Source: Kingdonia uniflora
Lineage: Eukaryota; Streptophyta; Magnoliopsida; Ranunculales; Circaeasteraceae
Assembly: GCA_014058105.1 (NCBI GenBank)
Contig: JACGCM010002114.1
Span: forward strand, 1,674,001-1,738,000
DNA: 64,000 nt
Direction of reading: 5' to 3'
Positions 63,959-64,000 of this stretch are shown here, in pieces; position 1 is the stretch's first letter; each line of letters opens with the position of its first letter. The notes below the pieces were generated by a model. The model had not been told where the DNA came from. It saw nothing but the letters and a program-made list of their open reading frames with translations, and ran no database searches. The translations under genes were made by a program, and so were the position numbers.

Positions 63959-64000
63959 TGCCTCCCCTCTTTAGGAGCCTTGAGCTCCTGCTCAAGCTAG
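63959..64000 (-). mobile_element. Internal end of the family B element with polypurine tract
   Basis: On the minus strand AAAGAGGGGAGGCA stands directly before the LTR start TGATC, as a polypurine tract should. The rest of the element lies to the right, outside the window. Confidence 0.65.

Overview
The window is nuclear DNA of a flowering plant, most likely a eudicot. The evidence is spliced plant genes with GT-AG introns, plant-type LTR retrotransposons primed by initiator tRNA-Met or tRNA-Asp, an L1-type LINE with an RNase H domain, a PPR gene and a plant mobile domain sequence. I cannot name the species.

Layout. 1-921 holds the last two exons of a PYD1-type dihydropyrimidine dehydrogenase (+). 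2015-15060 holds RDR1-A (-), a copy of the antiviral RNA-dependent RNA polymerase RDR1 broken by a 1-bp deletion, a 5-bp duplication and a nonsense codon; its second intron contains a nearly pristine 4.9-kb Ty1/copia element. 16.3-20.4 kb is a cluster of exon fragments from three unrelated genes (mitochondrial HSP70, RAPTOR in two tandem copies, MAP70), all on the minus strand, followed by a 1.1-kb terminal-inverted-repeat element. 22.1-24.2 kb is an intact intronless PPR gene (+). 24.4-60.8 kb is RDR1-B (-), a second copy of the same duplicated segment. Its four exons join into an uninterrupted 1134-codon reading frame although they are spread over 27 kb.

RDR1-B has been inflated by transposons. 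Intron 1 carries a decayed Tork-type copia element (46334-51473). Intron 2 carries a three-level nest: a degenerate chromovirus (26892-43606) hit by a solo LTR and by another LTR, the latter itself hit by a 12.3-kb Tat/Ogre-like gypsy element (30291-42575) in opposite orientation. A LINE (52194-58339), itself hit by a hAT MITE and another solo LTR, lies about 95 bp upstream of the RDR1-B start codon and separates it from the ancestral 5' flank.

The 12.3-kb gypsy element carries a spliced antisense gene: TATA-like site, leader intron and three coding exons giving 694 aa with a C-terminal coiled coil. It converges on pol, with hairpin-forming 128-bp tandem repeats between the two. The right end holds a decayed plant mobile domain (PMD) gene, preceded by an array of short palindromes and interrupted by the terminal LTR of an element that runs out of the window.

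The main biological story is a tandem RDR1 pair with opposite fates. The copy with compact flanks is dead. The copy buried in transposons has kept its coding sequence, including the DLDGD catalytic motif on a 151-nt exon.
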